Origin: Brachypterus glaber
Taxonomy: Eukaryota; Arthropoda; Insecta; Coleoptera; Kateretidae
Assembly: GCA_958510825.1 (NCBI GenBank)
Contig: OY294048.1
Location: 26,980,680 to 27,044,679, forward strand
Direction of reading: 5' to 3'
Length of the DNA stretch: 64,000 nucleotides
Part shown: one piece after another, positions 48,945 through 60,489 of the stretch
How the letters are laid out: every line of letters starts with the position of its first letter
Numbering within the stretch: the stretch's first letter is position 1
The notes under the pieces: generated by a model
What the model was told of the DNA's origin: nothing
Databases searched by the model: none
What the model saw: only the letters and a program-made list of their open reading frames with translations
Made by a program: the position numbers and the translations under genes

Positions 48945-49230
48945 GAACATCTTTTCGATTTCGATAAAGAATAATTTGGCAAAATTATTTTGTCAAATCG
49001 AGATTCTAGATTAAGAGGTCTCTGAGATACGCACACTTTTTAAAAGGGTTATTCTTTAAATAATTTACCACTTACGATTTAAATATCACGATCTTTACCC
49101 ACTTACGCGTCGAATATCAAAAATTCCTGAAACATGTATCTTTTTGATTTTGATAAAGAATATTTTCGCCAAATATCAAGATTGTAGATTAAGAGGTCTC
49201 TGAGATAAGTACACTTTTTAAAAGAGTTAT
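48945..49230 (+). repeat. Two units of the Helitron-type internal repeat
   Basis: TTCTAGATTAAGAGGTCTCTGAGATACGCACACTTTTT and a second diverged unit match the repeat inside the Helitron at 40785-41665. No Helitron ends were found beside them. Confidence 0.6.
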
Positions 49231-49240
49231 TATTTAATAT

Positions 49241-49885
49241 TTGAACGAGTTGAGATATCTGAGATATCGAATTAAAGTTTGGAACTCGTAAATAAGACAT
49301 CTTAAACTATCTTTTTGCATATATTTGATGTTTCCAGCTCCTAAAATGTGGGCAGGGGTACATGGTGGGACATTTTTTAAAATGAAAAGGTGGGTCGTGT
49401 GATACATCGCTTTAAAGCTTATAAAATTCTCTATTGAAACATATATTTTTAAATTTTTTTAGGTTTTTAATTTTTCATTTTTTTAGCTAAAAAATGAGAT
49501 TTTTTAAGATTTTTTTTTGTAAATTTTTATTTATATCCATTAAAATTAGTTTAAAAGTATTATTTAGGTTTTTGCAACTTGAAATAATTAATTTTTCAAA
49601 AACTGTTTGATTAAAAAAAAAAAAAAATTCACGAAAATACCCATTTTTAACCCTATTTTAAACCCCCAAAAAAATGTAGAAACAAAATAAAAATATATTG
49701 TCGAATAGAGAATTTTATAGGCTTTAAAACGATGTATCACACGATCACCCTTTCCATTTTAAAAAATGTCCCTACATGCCCCCTTGTCACACTTTAGGAG
49801 CTGAAAATATCAAATATATGCAAAAAGATAGTTTAAGTAGTCTTAAGACTTCCAAATTTGTAAGTCGATATCTTAACTCGTTCAA
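49241..49885. mobile_element. Foldback family G, copy 1, 645 bp
   Basis: Ends TTGAACGAGTTGAGATATC and the complement ATATCTTAACTCGTTCAA. Shares CATATATTTGATATTTTC-type and AAACTATCTTTTTGC blocks with 61904-62470. Confidence 0.75.
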
Positions 49886-49959
49886 AAGTTAAGAGGGGGG
49901 TGACTTTTGAACCGCTCTGTATAAAAAGCATTCCATTATATACTATTCACAGTAAATGG

Positions 49960-50125
49960 TATATTGCATTTTTCCAAATAGGTACTTTACAAAATTTAAT
50001 TTAAAAAAAAAAATAAAATAAATTTTTCCTTTTTTAAAAAAGATCTTCTTTTGAAAAGGAAAAATTTTAACTTTTTTACATTTAACCCTTCAATAAATTT
50101 TTCCTTTTTTAAAAAAGATCTTTTT
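49960..50125 (+). repeat. Direct doublet of an AT-rich hairpin
   Basis: AATTTTTCCTTTTTTAAAAAAGATCTT occurs at about 50020 and 50094, with the first copy followed by its own complement. 50126-50800 shows nothing else. Confidence 0.55.
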
Positions 50126-51110
50126 TGAACAACTTTTTTATAAAAAATTATCAACTTTAACGTTATTTTGTGCTAAACTTTCAAATGCAACTACCTATTT
50201 TATTATTAAAAACTTAGGTATTCTCTTCAAAACCACTAAAAAAATAGATTGTTGCATTTGGAAATTTTGTAGAAAAAAACGTTTTAAAAAATTAGTGACT
50301 TTTTAAAAAAAATAAAAATGACGCCATTTCCATAAACACAAAAGAAAATCAGTTTCATATAAACAGTGAGTTCTAAACATAGGTACTACTAAAGAAAAAT
50401 TCTAAAATATTCCAATATGGACGTCACAGCACCACTATAAAACATTGAACAATGAAAGAAAAATGGAATGGCAAATAGAATCGAAGCACTGAAATTAGTA
50501 GTTAGTAAACACTGTGATATAAAACACCTCATAGGTCGCTAATGAGTATAAACAAACAAATAAATAAATATGTTGTTTTTTCTTAAATGGCCCCTGTGGC
50601 GCCATCTTAAAATAATAAATACAGACTTGTAATACATAATTGAAAAGAGAACATATATATGAAGTTCTATTTAGAAATTTAAAGTTGGTAAGTATACCTT
50701 CCGGCTAGACCAAAATTGATATTTTCATGGCTTATATAACAACTGCAAATATCAAAGAGTTAACTCTAAAAATTCGTATGCAATACTTCTTGTGACACCC
50801 CGTATACCGGGTGGCCCAACTCTACTTAGGCAGCGATTTTTTCGAAAACTATTTTCTCGAAAACTAAAAGAGATAATCAAGTTCTGCAAAAACCACCTTA
50901 AACGGGACAAAAATATCTATAAAGTAGCCAAAAATAAAATAAACCTCTCAACCCCTAAACTTACCCCTAAATTTATTTTTTTTTAAATAGCACCCCTATA
51001 TTTTTTTTGGTTGTTTTGGATCCCATCCATATTTAGGCAATGATTTCCTCGAAAACTAAAAGAGAGATAATTAAGTTTGCAAAAAACAGTGTAAATGAGT
51101 AGCCCTCTTC

Positions 51111-51642
51111 AGTGCCAAGAGTTAACTCTATGCGCTGATTCAGAAAACGTTTTGAGACTTTATTCGCAAAAGAAATAAAGTCCAGACTGATGTATACTTG
51201 TGCGCCATCTATTGCTAGATGTAGACAACTACTCATACTTCCCCTAGACTGGAGACTTTGAATGGTAGCAAGTTGAAGACTTGTGTGTCTCAAGCACATA
51301 GTACCACTAACGTGTGGTTAGACATAGAATTTAAAAGGACAGAAATTTTTAAACAAAATTATAAAAATATTAATTTATTATTCCATCAATCTATTTTTTA
51401 ATCATCGCACAGAGTGATATTTGTAGACTGACAGTTTCGGGCTTCTGGCCCTCTTCAACTCTGTGCACTGATTAAGAAACCGTTTTAAGACTTTATTTAT
51501 TCGCAAAAGAAATAAAGTCATCAGATTGATGTATACTTGTGCGCCATCTATTGCTAGATGTAGACAACTACTCATACTTCTCCTAGTCTTGAGACTTTGA
51601 ATGGTAGCAAGTTGAAGACTTGTGTGTCTCAAGCACATAAAA
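51111..51642 (-). repeat. Direct repeat pair, about 190 bp, 339 bp apart
   Basis: 51111-51303 and 51450-51642 share GCGCCATCTATTGCTAGATG and GGTAGCAAGTTGAAGACTTG. On the - strand each opens as MCLRHTSLQLATIQSL..., a repeat-derived frame. I do not call it a gene. Confidence 0.65.
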
Positions 51643-52591
51643 CAAAAAGCATCCTAATCTTTAGGAACAGAAAGTCCCTACCCCAAACCATTAAGATAAA
51701 TGACCAAGACATTAATTGGGAAAACCATGTTAAATACTTTGGCATTGCCATATCCAAAAACCTCAAGTGGGATCAGCACTTTAAAAACACGCTTCAAACA
51801 GCCAACTGCCTTCTTCCCAAACTCTACCCCATAGTAGGTAGAAAACCCCCTCTTTCCATTAACAACAAACTCCTACTCTACAACCAAACCCTAAAGCCAG
51901 TACTCCTCTACGGAACTCCAGCCTGGAATAAAATCACTCTAAAAAAAACACTTTCAGCCAAACTTTAGGCCTTCCAAAACAAGGTACTCAGAATATACCT
52001 CGATGCCCCCGGGTTCATGAGGAATACCCAAATTCAGAGAGATTTCGACATGCCCCTTCTAAAAACGGAAATAATCCGTTATAGTCTTTTATACAAGACA
52101 ACCTCGAACACCCAAACCCCCTCATCTCAGATTTTCTAGATTATGATCACGCAATCCCCTACACTTACAAAAAGATTAAAAATGTACTTAACCAGTAATG
52201 ATGCCCACCAATTCCTGACCAATGCAGCTCAAGCATCAGTGAGCTAGTTTCACTCCATTCATCCCTCCCTCCTCCTCCACTCCCTCAGAATCCTACTCTC
52301 CCCTCCCTACACCCCTTTTTAGCAAATCATGACAGTTGCAACTCCAGCATCAGTGAGCTGAGACTCACTCCCCCACTAATCTCCATTCAAACCAATTCCT
52401 ATTAAGACAAATGACCAAAAGGCACTAAGCATTTCTCTTAAATATACCAAACAAACTACAAACTGAACTGAACTTAATCAGCGCACAGAGATGACTCTTG
52501 GCACTGAAGAGGGCCAGAAGCCCGAAACTGTCAGTCTATCAATATCACTCTATGCGATGATTACAAAATAAATTGATGGAATAATAAATTT
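51371..52591. mobile_element. Inverted-repeat element enclosing a LINE fragment
   Basis: TTTATTATTCCATCAATCTATTTT...AATCATCGCACAGAGTGATA at the left and its complement at the right, about 110 bp each. Both include ACTGACAGTTTCGGGCTTCT and GGCCCTCTTC. Confidence 0.75.
51624..52190 (+). pseudogene. Jockey-type LINE ORF2 fragment (after RT palm)
   Basis: Encodes KTKSILIFRNRKSLPQTIKI then WENHVKYFGIAISKNLKWDQ, INNKLLLYNQTLKPVLLYGT and PAWNK. This is the VKYLG...L.W..H ... Y...L.P.LLYG...W block downstream of the catalytic YxDD in Jockey elements. A TAG at about 51966 interrupts it, yet the frame continues AFQNKVLRIYLDAPGFMRNT and FDMPLLKTEI, so it is a decayed pseudogene and not a natural end. 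No TSD was found. Confidence 0.85.
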
Positions 52592-52599
52592 AGGTTTTT

Positions 52600-53262
52600 A
52601 GATGTAACACCCTGTATATTTTTACATATTTTGATTCAGAAATCAATTCTGAAAACAAACATATGTACTTGTAAATTTTTGACAGGTCATGTCATTTTAT
52701 ATTTAAATTTTTATTTTAAATCTAGAATACCTTGAATAAGCTAATTTGCTTAATTTTTGGCCTAGTATCTTAAGGAAAATACTATTTTGATTTTTTCCCA
52801 AAACGCTAAATTTGGTGCGCTCTTAGAAGTTTAAAAATCATACTTTTGTCCATAAGTCAATTTTTTCAAATAGTAAGAGGATGGCTCATTAGGTTAAAAT
52901 GAGAGACAATTATCTACCTTTTGATACCACACATGAATAGTTTATTTGGAAGAACTTGGCATTAAAACAAAAATTTAAAAGGAAAATTTAAATAAAAAAT
53001 GACATGGCCTGTCAAAAATTGACAAGTGACATATGCTTGTTTTCAGAATGAATCACTGAATCAAAATATGTAAAAATATACAGGGTGTTCAGTTTAAAAA
53101 TCAAAAGTCTGGCTCATTTCCGGCGAAACCGGAAGTGACAAAAAATTTCCAACTATGTCATAAATTCCTAAATTATACATTAAGTAGCTCATACAAATTT
53201 CACGATCCTACCTTAAAATATAAAAAAGTTAAGGGGGCGAACCACCTGAAACACCCGGTAGA
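52600..53262. mobile_element. Partial copy of the 47898 foldback
   Basis: Right end CACCTGAAACACCCGGTA is intact. The left end is cut at the CACCCTGTATATTTTTACAT block that is internal in the complete copy. Contains TTTCCGGCGAAACCGGAAGT. Confidence 0.7.
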
Positions 53263-54077
53263 TGGGATCCGGGGGTTGTTTTTAATTTTTTTACCACTTC
53301 TAAGACTTAAAAATAGCAAGTATAATACATCACTGTATTTGCAAGTTTATCCAAAGCAACCAAAAAAAATATTGGGGTGCTATTTAAAAAAATAAATTTG
53401 TGGGGTATAGAGGTGGATTGCAGAAAATGATTATCTCTTTTAATTTTCGGGGAAATCGCTGCCCAATATAGTTGAAATCAGGGGGTGGTTTTTATTTTTT
53501 TTACCACTTCTCAACTTAAAAATAGCAAGTATTATATACAATTGTATTCGCAAGCTCAAGGACTATACAATACAACAACAAAAAATATAGAGGCGCTCTT
53601 TTAAAAAAAAAGTTATGGGGTAAGTGGAGGGGGAGGGGTGAAGGGGTGGATTTTATTTTAGGCTACAATTTATAGATATTATTGTCCCATTTAAGGTGGT
53701 TTTTGCAGAACTTGATTATCTCCTTTATTTTTCGAGAAAATCGCTGCCCAGAGTTGGGCCACCCTGTATGTTCCAGAATCGATTTATTAAAAAAGAAAAT
53801 AATTGTGCTTGGGTTAACACTGTAATTATGAAAGAGAAGGATCTTAGGGAACATCCATTAATGACGACACACTTTTTCTTATCTTAAAATTAAATAAAAA
53901 ATAATGTTCAAAGAGGGACAGGAGAAATTTCTAACCTTGTCTATCCCCTGTGTAGGGGTGTATTTAGGGGGTAGACATAGTTAGTAAACTGTCCCATAAT
54001 TCACTCACCATTAATGTTTGATCCAATTTTAAGATCAGATCAGATAAGATAGGATAAGAAAAAAGTAAGGTCATTTA

Positions 54078-54630
54078 CACTGGTCTACAAAAAAAAATCT
54101 GGTCCAAGGACTAAACCTATCATGCCTTAAGTATTTTTGTGAGCTGAAATCGCATTTTCAATTTAAAAAACTTTCTACCGCGTAGATTTCGAGTAAATCC
54201 CGGGATTTTATTGTCAAAATACGGGTTTTGGCAATAAAAACCGGGATATACTCGAAATCTAGGCAGTTTTAAAATCGAAAATTCTTTTTCAGCACACAAA
54301 AATGCTTAAGGCATGATAGGTTTAGTCAATGGAGCGATTTTTTTTTAACACAAAAAAAATCTTCTGTCCCAAAGGTGCGACATATACATTTCTATGTATT
54401 TTTGGCCGCTAAACACGAATCCGATGACAGTTTTGACCAATCATGTCAGCGTTTCAAAATAACCTCAAAAAACAGTTGAAAACCCGCATTTTAACAATAA
54501 AATTCGGGATTTACTCGAAATCTACGAGGTAGAAAGTTTTTTAAATTGAAAACTCGGTTTTAGCACACAAAAATACTTAAGGAATGATAGATTTAGTCCT
54601 TGGAGCAGACATTTTTTTGTAGACCAATTT
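54078..54630. mobile_element. Foldback, 553 bp, ends ACTGGTCTACAAAAAA
   Basis: Left TCCAAGGACTAAACCTATCA pairs with right TGATAGATTTAGTCCTTGGA. A second inner hairpin repeats CGAGTAAATCCCGGGATTTT and CACACAAAAATGCTTAAGGC. Confidence 0.75.
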
Positions 54631-55011
54631 TATGGACAGCCCATTAAAAAAGCCTCATGCAATAAACGGTGACTGATGATATAAAATAAAATTGTTTTAT
54701 GTTAACAAAAAGTACAAAAAGCTTCTATAAACTTACTTCTTTATTTCCATTTAGAAATGCCTACATAAAAACAAAACATTTAGTCACCTTTGATTTATTC
54801 TATTTACTTTTATAACTAAGCATCGATATATAGAGAACGATTTTTTTAGTCCCAACTCGCATTTAGCAACTAACACATTGACGACGGTCAGTATTTCTCC
54901 ACCGTCACACAGTGATCGAATTGTTATTTTTGGGAAACATTTAAAACTTATTTGGTTAAAATTAAAATAAGCACTATTATAGAATTATAGTATAGTTAAA
55001 ACTAAAATAAC

Positions 55012-56557
55012 CAGTTCCCCAGGATGAATTTAGATGAACAAAATTGACGAAAGAAACGGACGATGGATCTTTGTAGCTGACGGTCTGAACATTATAGAAC
55101 CACTCACAGTGAAATCCCAAAGGTTTATATTTGGCAGATAATGGCTTAACATTTCTTCAGGATGAACCAGATGCTGATGAACCAATCGCTGATCCTCCAC
55201 AATTAAATATTGATATTAATACTATTTTTCACCTAGATTTCAAAACCGTTTGTAAAATTGAGCTCTTTATTTGCATTACGAAGAAAAACACATTTTTATG
55301 CAATTATTGTAGATGCAAAATTTTACTTTGTTGGTTGTTTTTGGTTTTTGATTATTTTTACACAATTATTCTTGATTTTAAATTATTATTTAATACTTAA
55401 TATAATATTAAATATCGCAACGTCACATTTTTCTTTTAACTTTTTAAGGAGCGCTGTTTATTTGATTTTGCATTTAAGTAATTTTGACAAACAGTGAGTT
55501 TGACAGATTAATTGGCCAACAAAGTAAAATTCTGAGTTTGTATAAAAAAATCGTAGATTTAAGGCTCTTTAATTTTAACTAATATTAAGTGATTCGTGTT
55601 TTACTTTTCAATATTTAAAAAGTATATATTGAGGTGACCCTGGCCTAAAATCCCGGGTTGTTTTTGACAAGTGTCGAAAACCAATCACATAAGTAACACG
55701 GCGACAAGGCGAAGAGGGTCGGCTTGTGCGTCCGGCGTCGGGGGTAGTTGTCGGGCGACGGTAGTATAGTGTGTGTGCGCGCGGTCTGTGAATCTTGTCC
55801 GGGTACGTCTATCTTTGTTAATTATAGTTAAATATTAGGTTTTGTTTATTTTTCGATGTAAATATCATATCACATACTACCTCTAATCAGGTGCACAAGT
55901 TTTAAGCATTTTGTAAATTGTTTTAAAAGAAATTTCACCTAATTAAATTAATCTGTCATCAAAATCATCATCTTCGTCATCAGTATTAACAAGATATTAA
56001 GTCTGGCAAATGAGGGAAATTTTATTATTATTACAAAACGCACGCTTATTTGCCTAAAGTACTGAATCTAATTATAAAACCAGATTCAGTTATTAATACT
56101 GATGACAGTTCTAATGATTAATTATTTATTTAATAAAATTTGACCATTTACATGATTTTTATAGCGTTTTATTTCGAACACAAATTTTAGATTTTTTTTC
56201 TGAAAATGGCAAAAGTTGGCAACTCTTTTTTATATCGTTTATTACTACTATAAGTAAAAATGCATAAGATATTGAGGTCAATTTTTGAAATTTAAGATTT
56301 TAAAATTTTTAAAATATTTATAAAAATGTGTTTTTCTTCGTAATGCAAGTAGAGAGCTCAATTTTACAAACGGATTTGAAATCTAGGTGAAAAATAGTAT
56401 TAAAATCAATATTTAATTGTGGAGGATCAGCGATTGGTTTTTCTGGTTCATCCTGAGGAAATGTTAAGTCATTATCTTCCGTCCGCCCACTACAAGGATC
56501 CATCGTACGTTTCTTTCGTCAATTTTGTTCATCTAAATTTTTCTGGGGAACTATGTG
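55012..56557. mobile_element. Foldback family F, copy 2, with GC-rich central insert
   Basis: Ends AGTTCCCCAGGATGAATTTA and the complement TTTTTCTGGGGAACTATGTG. Arms encode, on + (55131 on) and - (56503 downward), related peptides with ADPPQLNID.NTIFHLDFK. Between them lies a segment (about 55620-56220) with a GC-rich island. Confidence 0.8.
55680..55825. other. GC-rich island inside a foldback element
   Basis: A block of about 145 bp with GGCGACAAGGCGAAGAGGG, CGTCGGGGGTAGTTG, CGGGCGACGG and GTGTGTGCGCGCGGTCTG stands out from AT-rich flanks. It could be a promoter or 5' leader from a host gene or autonomous transposon. Downstream, 56041-56118 opens as THAYLPKVLNLIIKPDSVIN then TDDSSND and stop. 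Confidence 0.45.
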
Positions 56558-56599
56558 TATTATAGGATTATAGTCTACCTACTGTAGAATAATAGCATG

Positions 56600-57330
56600 A
56601 ATTAATTTAATGTTAAAGCCCTATACGTAATCAGTCGACAGTATTATTTTTTGAGTAGTTTATTTTCCTCTAAATGGTCGAAAAAAAAAATACAGAATAT
56701 GTGAAATTTTGCGTTTTTTTAGCATTCTACGATATCTGAAATATCTCCGCTTGTAAATAGGACAAAATTTTAAAACAAAAACCATTTTCTGCAAAATAGG
56801 ATAGGCTACATTTTTTGTATAAAAAGCTTTTTAAAACTATTTTTAAAACTGGTTAAAAGTGGACTCAAATTTACAGTAAAAATGTCCTAAATAGCGGAAA
56901 TTTAAACTAAAATATTTTTGAAAAGAGGCTGACCTGGGGGTCAATATTTTTTTAGATAGCTACTTATGACTTCTAAATACTTCCAAATTTTCAGACCAAA
57001 ATATGTTTCCACTATTTTTTACAGACTTCTAAACTTTTGGTTTTTCTAATAATACCCTATATTTAGGCCCCAGTATCTCCAATGAGCACGGGGGATTTTT
57101 TTAAATATTTTATATGGTAAAGCCCTACATGTAATTATGCGACTTTTAGTATTATTTGTTAAGTTGATTTTTTTTTCTCGAAATAGTCAAAATACAAAGT
57201 TTAAAAATATTTAAGTCTGAAAATATGGAATTATTTAGTAGTGATAAGTAGCTATTTAAAAAAAAATAGTGACCCAAAAATATTTTAGTTTAAATTTTCG
57301 CTTTTTACGATTTTTTATATGTATATATAA
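56600..57330. repeat. Diverged direct and inverted repeats
   Basis: AAAGCCCTA(T/C)A(C/T)GTAAT blocks at 56616 and 57120 are direct. ATTTAAACTAAAATATTTTTG (56897) pairs with CAAAAATATTTTAGTTTAAAT (57275). Old foldback debris, no gene. Confidence 0.5.
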
Positions 57331-58685
57331 AATTTATGTACTTAAAGCGGGCTGATCATTGTTGTGTTAAGTAATTTTGTTAAAGTTATTAGTATATGTA
57401 ATATTTTTATGTTTTGCAAGATTTGTCAGTCCCCTGTCGTCTTATTTCTGCCAGGGGAGTGAAAAAAAAAGAAGAAATCTTACAAAAAAGAAGAAATAGT
57501 GAACGGTTAAGGTATCAGCGCATTTAAACTGACTCGAAAAGATGGTTACAAATGAAAGAAAAAGAAAAAAGTACCAACAAAATACAACAGGGGTATTAAG
57601 AAAGAAATGAAAAAAAAAATCTTATCATGTATCACAGTTTTCAATATAATGTAAATTAAAGATAAAATATTGGGGCCCTTTACATAATTTAGTACATTTA
57701 ACCCTTACTCTCATTCCTAATCACTTATTTTCTTTGTTTGAAGAAAAAAAGTCTTCGTACACTCTTGCTAGTCAAGACAACACCCCCGTCCGCAACGGAA
57801 AAGCCAATGTAAAATTTTTTTTTCGCCATTTTAGCCTCATTTAGTATACCCAGGTTTTTTGGTGCGAGTACGAAAAAAATACTGAAGAAGATGCTGGAGG
57901 TTCGACTGACCTTGAAAATTGATATTTCAAGTTCAAGTTGACCTTGAAAATCGCTATTAAAAAATCAAAATTGTTATTTTCACTGTTTTAGCCTCAAAGT
58001 TGGTATACCCACGATGTTTTCGCCAAACTGTAAGAAATTACCCTGCAAGGCATGTTAATAAACAAAACGCGCTAAGATTTATGAAAATCGCTTTAGCCAA
58101 TCCGGAGATTAACTGTCCGCAATTTGAAAAAACTTCGAAAAAATGGGGTTTAAAGTTTTTACACCTGCTTGAAGCCAATACGCGCGAGCTCACTAAAAGT
58201 TGTTATATACCGTTATAACTCTTGAATTTCTCAAAAATATTTTAGGAGGTCTAATCAGCTGAAAAATGTAAAAAAATCGATTTTTTAAAAAATCTAGACG
58301 GTAATAGTACCTTAAAAAAAATCGCCTCATTGACCCCTGCCTCCATTGTCCCCGAAAATACAAAATAAACACCAAAAAATAATTTGGGTTATGATATTTA
58401 TGTAGTCAAAATTCCAAGTTGATATCTTCAGCAGTTCAAAAAGTTAAGGGGTGCGGACTTTAGACACGCACTGTATAGTATGCGTATAATAATTTTTTAG
58501 GAGGTTTTAAAAGACAGGATATTAGTTATATATTTATATAGATTTCAAGCTGATTTTAGCTTAAAAATATTAATGTCCCCTCAAAGTTACTGTTGGATTA
58601 CTGTGCGTCAAAATGTTCGGTGCTGAATGCCAGGAGGGAACAAACAAAATCCTTCGCTTGATTCCGATGCTTATTATTAACTTAC
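57331..58685. other. Intronic, no gene seen
   Basis: Part of the 11.3-kb drpr intron. It holds a TTTAGCCTCA...TATACCCA doublet (57830/57985) and, at 58395-58470, a fragment of foldback family G (GTTGATATCTTCAGCAGTTC). Confidence 0.5.
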
Positions 58686-58826
58686 CCATATCCTTCGGGT
58701 CTCTTTGCTTGATTTCGTCGTATACATGATCCAACTTTTCAATGCTGTGGTAGATGTTTGGATTGGTAGCATCCGCATCTTTGTTCTTCAGAATTCTTAA
58801 CTCGTCCATGTTTAAACTGTACGCTC
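58686..58826 (-). CDS. drpr: draper cytoplasmic exon carrying an exact ITAM
   Basis: The acceptor is TTTTATTTTATACAG (AG at 58827-58828) and the donor ATGG|GTAAGT (GT at 58684-58685), 141 bp. The two entering bases GA complete the codon begun in the previous exon (GGA, Gly), and the exon exits with one base, so all three exons share one frame. The product reads AYSLNMDELRILKNKD and continues to NPNIYHSIEKLDHVYDEIKQ. YHSI-x6-YDEI fits the immunoreceptor tyrosine-based activation motif exactly (YxxI/L-x6-12-YxxI/L). In Drosophila Draper the ITAM is phosphorylated by the Src kinase Src42A and binds Shark (established knowledge). The Met at 58917 belongs to intron sequence and is not a start. Confidence 0.88.
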
Positions 58827-59151
58827 CTGTATAAAATAAAAACATACAGGATAGGCCAACAAAAATGAAACAGAATATTTCGAGAACCGTCTTGAATATC
58901 AAAAATCTAGGGGCCATTTTGATTTATTATGAGAACCCCAATTGAATCGCTGTTTTTTAAAAGAAGGTTATGACACATTTTTTGTCAAATTAAGTCGATT
59001 ACTTAAATTTACATTGTAAAAAGTAAACTGAATATTCCGTTACAAATGGAAATCGGATATTATTATCCTATACAAATGTACTTTAATTTTTGTTAAAAAC
59101 ACGCAACATTTCGTCCTTAAATATTAAAGTACATGACTTTAGAACTATAGT

Positions 59152-59955
59152 AGATAGATAGAATATTTATTGTTTTAAAAGAATTACAATATACAAGAAA
59201 AAAATATATTTAAACGTATAAACTCTAACAGAAAACAAACAATTATATGCAAACAAATAAAGTACCTAAACTTAAAAATTATATATAAAAAAAATTCCTA
59301 TATTCTATATTTAACTTTTTTTACATGTTAAAAAAGAAAAAGTCTAAACGAAAATCAAAAAAAAAAAAAAAGAAAAAGAAAAAAACAGTTGTAGCATTAG
59401 TCATCTAATACAAATGAACGCATTTTAAACATTTTAATTACTGTAGTGGGCAATTGTTTTAAATATGCTTTCTGTGCCAACATTTAATAGATTTATAACA
59501 TCTGTCCAATCAGATAAGTTTTTTAAAAAAACTGGTCTAAAACTGAAGTATATGGGGCATTTTAAAAGAATATAGATTATAGTTTCTTCCTCTTGCAAAT
59601 TGTAACGGAACAAATAGTTTTAGCATCAATTTTATATGATATACCGTTATAATAAAACCTTAAAATGTCTGTGCTACAAGTCCTTGTTTGGCAAATAATT
59701 CTGACAATATAAAGAGGAGAATGTAAGGTAAGACAGTTATTTGGGAATAAGAAGTTGTAGAAAAAGGGGTAGGGAGAACGAGAAAGACGATCAAGATCTA
59801 TGCTATGAAGGTAGTTTTCGTTTTTTTTTTTCGTCCAAACCAGAAAGTCACTTAAAATATTCTTTTGCAAAGAGGCATTATAATTTTTAAAAGTAAGCAA
59901 ATTATCAGTTTCAATAAAAAAGTTTTTTATTTGTAAAAACCAGTTATGTTTTTTA
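59152..59955 (-). mobile_element. 5'-truncated LINE with 17-bp target-site duplication
   Basis: GACTTTAGAACTATAGT flanks it exactly (59135-59151 and 59956-59972). On the - strand the 3' end is AATAAATATTC(TATC)n, directly next to the duplication. The frame gives SSDFLV-like C-terminal ORF2 sequence: FYNFLFPNNCLTLHSPLYIV, then after a frameshift near 59600 NLQEEETIIYILLKCPIY, the terminal zinc-knuckle-like block (C..CN..EEET..HIL..CP). The first 15-20 residues of the apparent frame before 59955 come from target DNA. Confidence 0.82.
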
Positions 59956-60489
59956 GACTTTAGAACTATAGTGTTTTTAACAAAAATGAAAGTACATTTG
60001 TATAACTTCCTGTCCATTTATAACTAAATATTCAGTAACAAATGGATGGAAAATTATGATCCTATTTAAGGACGGACCATAAAATGGCAATTCTTAAAAT
60101 AATCTCAATATTTCATTTTCATCCACTTAACCAAAACTGCCTTATTGTGTCAAATCCTATCGGTCTTTGAATATAGAATATAAAAAAATCACTTTTTTTA
60201 GTAATCCACTACATTTGCTGAACAGTTAAATAATAATTGACTTAAACTTGATTTTTAGAGACAGTCGCACCAACATAGTGCGAAAGTCCAAACCAATAAA
60301 AAGTCTTTAAAAATATTTTTTTGGTGAATTAAATCTTAAATGGTTTACATTAATTTAGTTTTAAATTTCGCGAACAAACAGGATTCAAAAAAGGTGCCAA
60401 TTATGACAGTCACTCGCGCTGAATTGAAGAATTGTCCTGTCCTCTAAATCATTGTCTAGAATGCGTGAATAAAATCATCGATGGCTCTT

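Larger units (their letters stand above)
50804..53769. mobile_element. Outer foldback, 3 kb, ends ATACCGGGTGGCCCAACTCT
   Basis: Ends ATACCGGGTGGCCCAACTCT and AGAGTTGGGCCACCCTGTAT. Arms share GGCAGCGATTTTTTCGAAAA-type and CAAGTTCTGCAAAAACCACC blocks. It contains the TIR pair 51371/52591, a LINE fragment and the partial copy 52600-53262. Confidence 0.7.
47371..58685 (-). other. drpr: draper intron (11.3 kb)
   Basis: Intron between the ITAM exon and the last coding exon. It contains foldback elements at 47898-48781, 49241-49885, 50804-53769, 54078-54630 and 55012-56557 and a LINE fragment at 51624-52190. No further host exon was recognised in it. Drosophila makes ITAM and ITIM isoforms of Draper by splicing. 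I looked for an alternative tyrosine-motif exon here and saw none that I could defend. Confidence 0.75.

Noticed and set aside
51033..51638. Two related - strand peptides MCLRHTSLQLATIQSL... as a small gene pair
   Set aside because: They are direct repeats whose second copy runs straight into a LINE fragment; the frames end in unrelated sequence.
58827..58917. Start codon and hydrophobic leader MAPRFLIFKTVLEIFCFIFV in front of the draper ITAM exon
   Set aside because: A good acceptor at 58827 and exact phase match with the upstream NPxY exon show that this stretch is intron. A signal-peptide-like string arose by chance.
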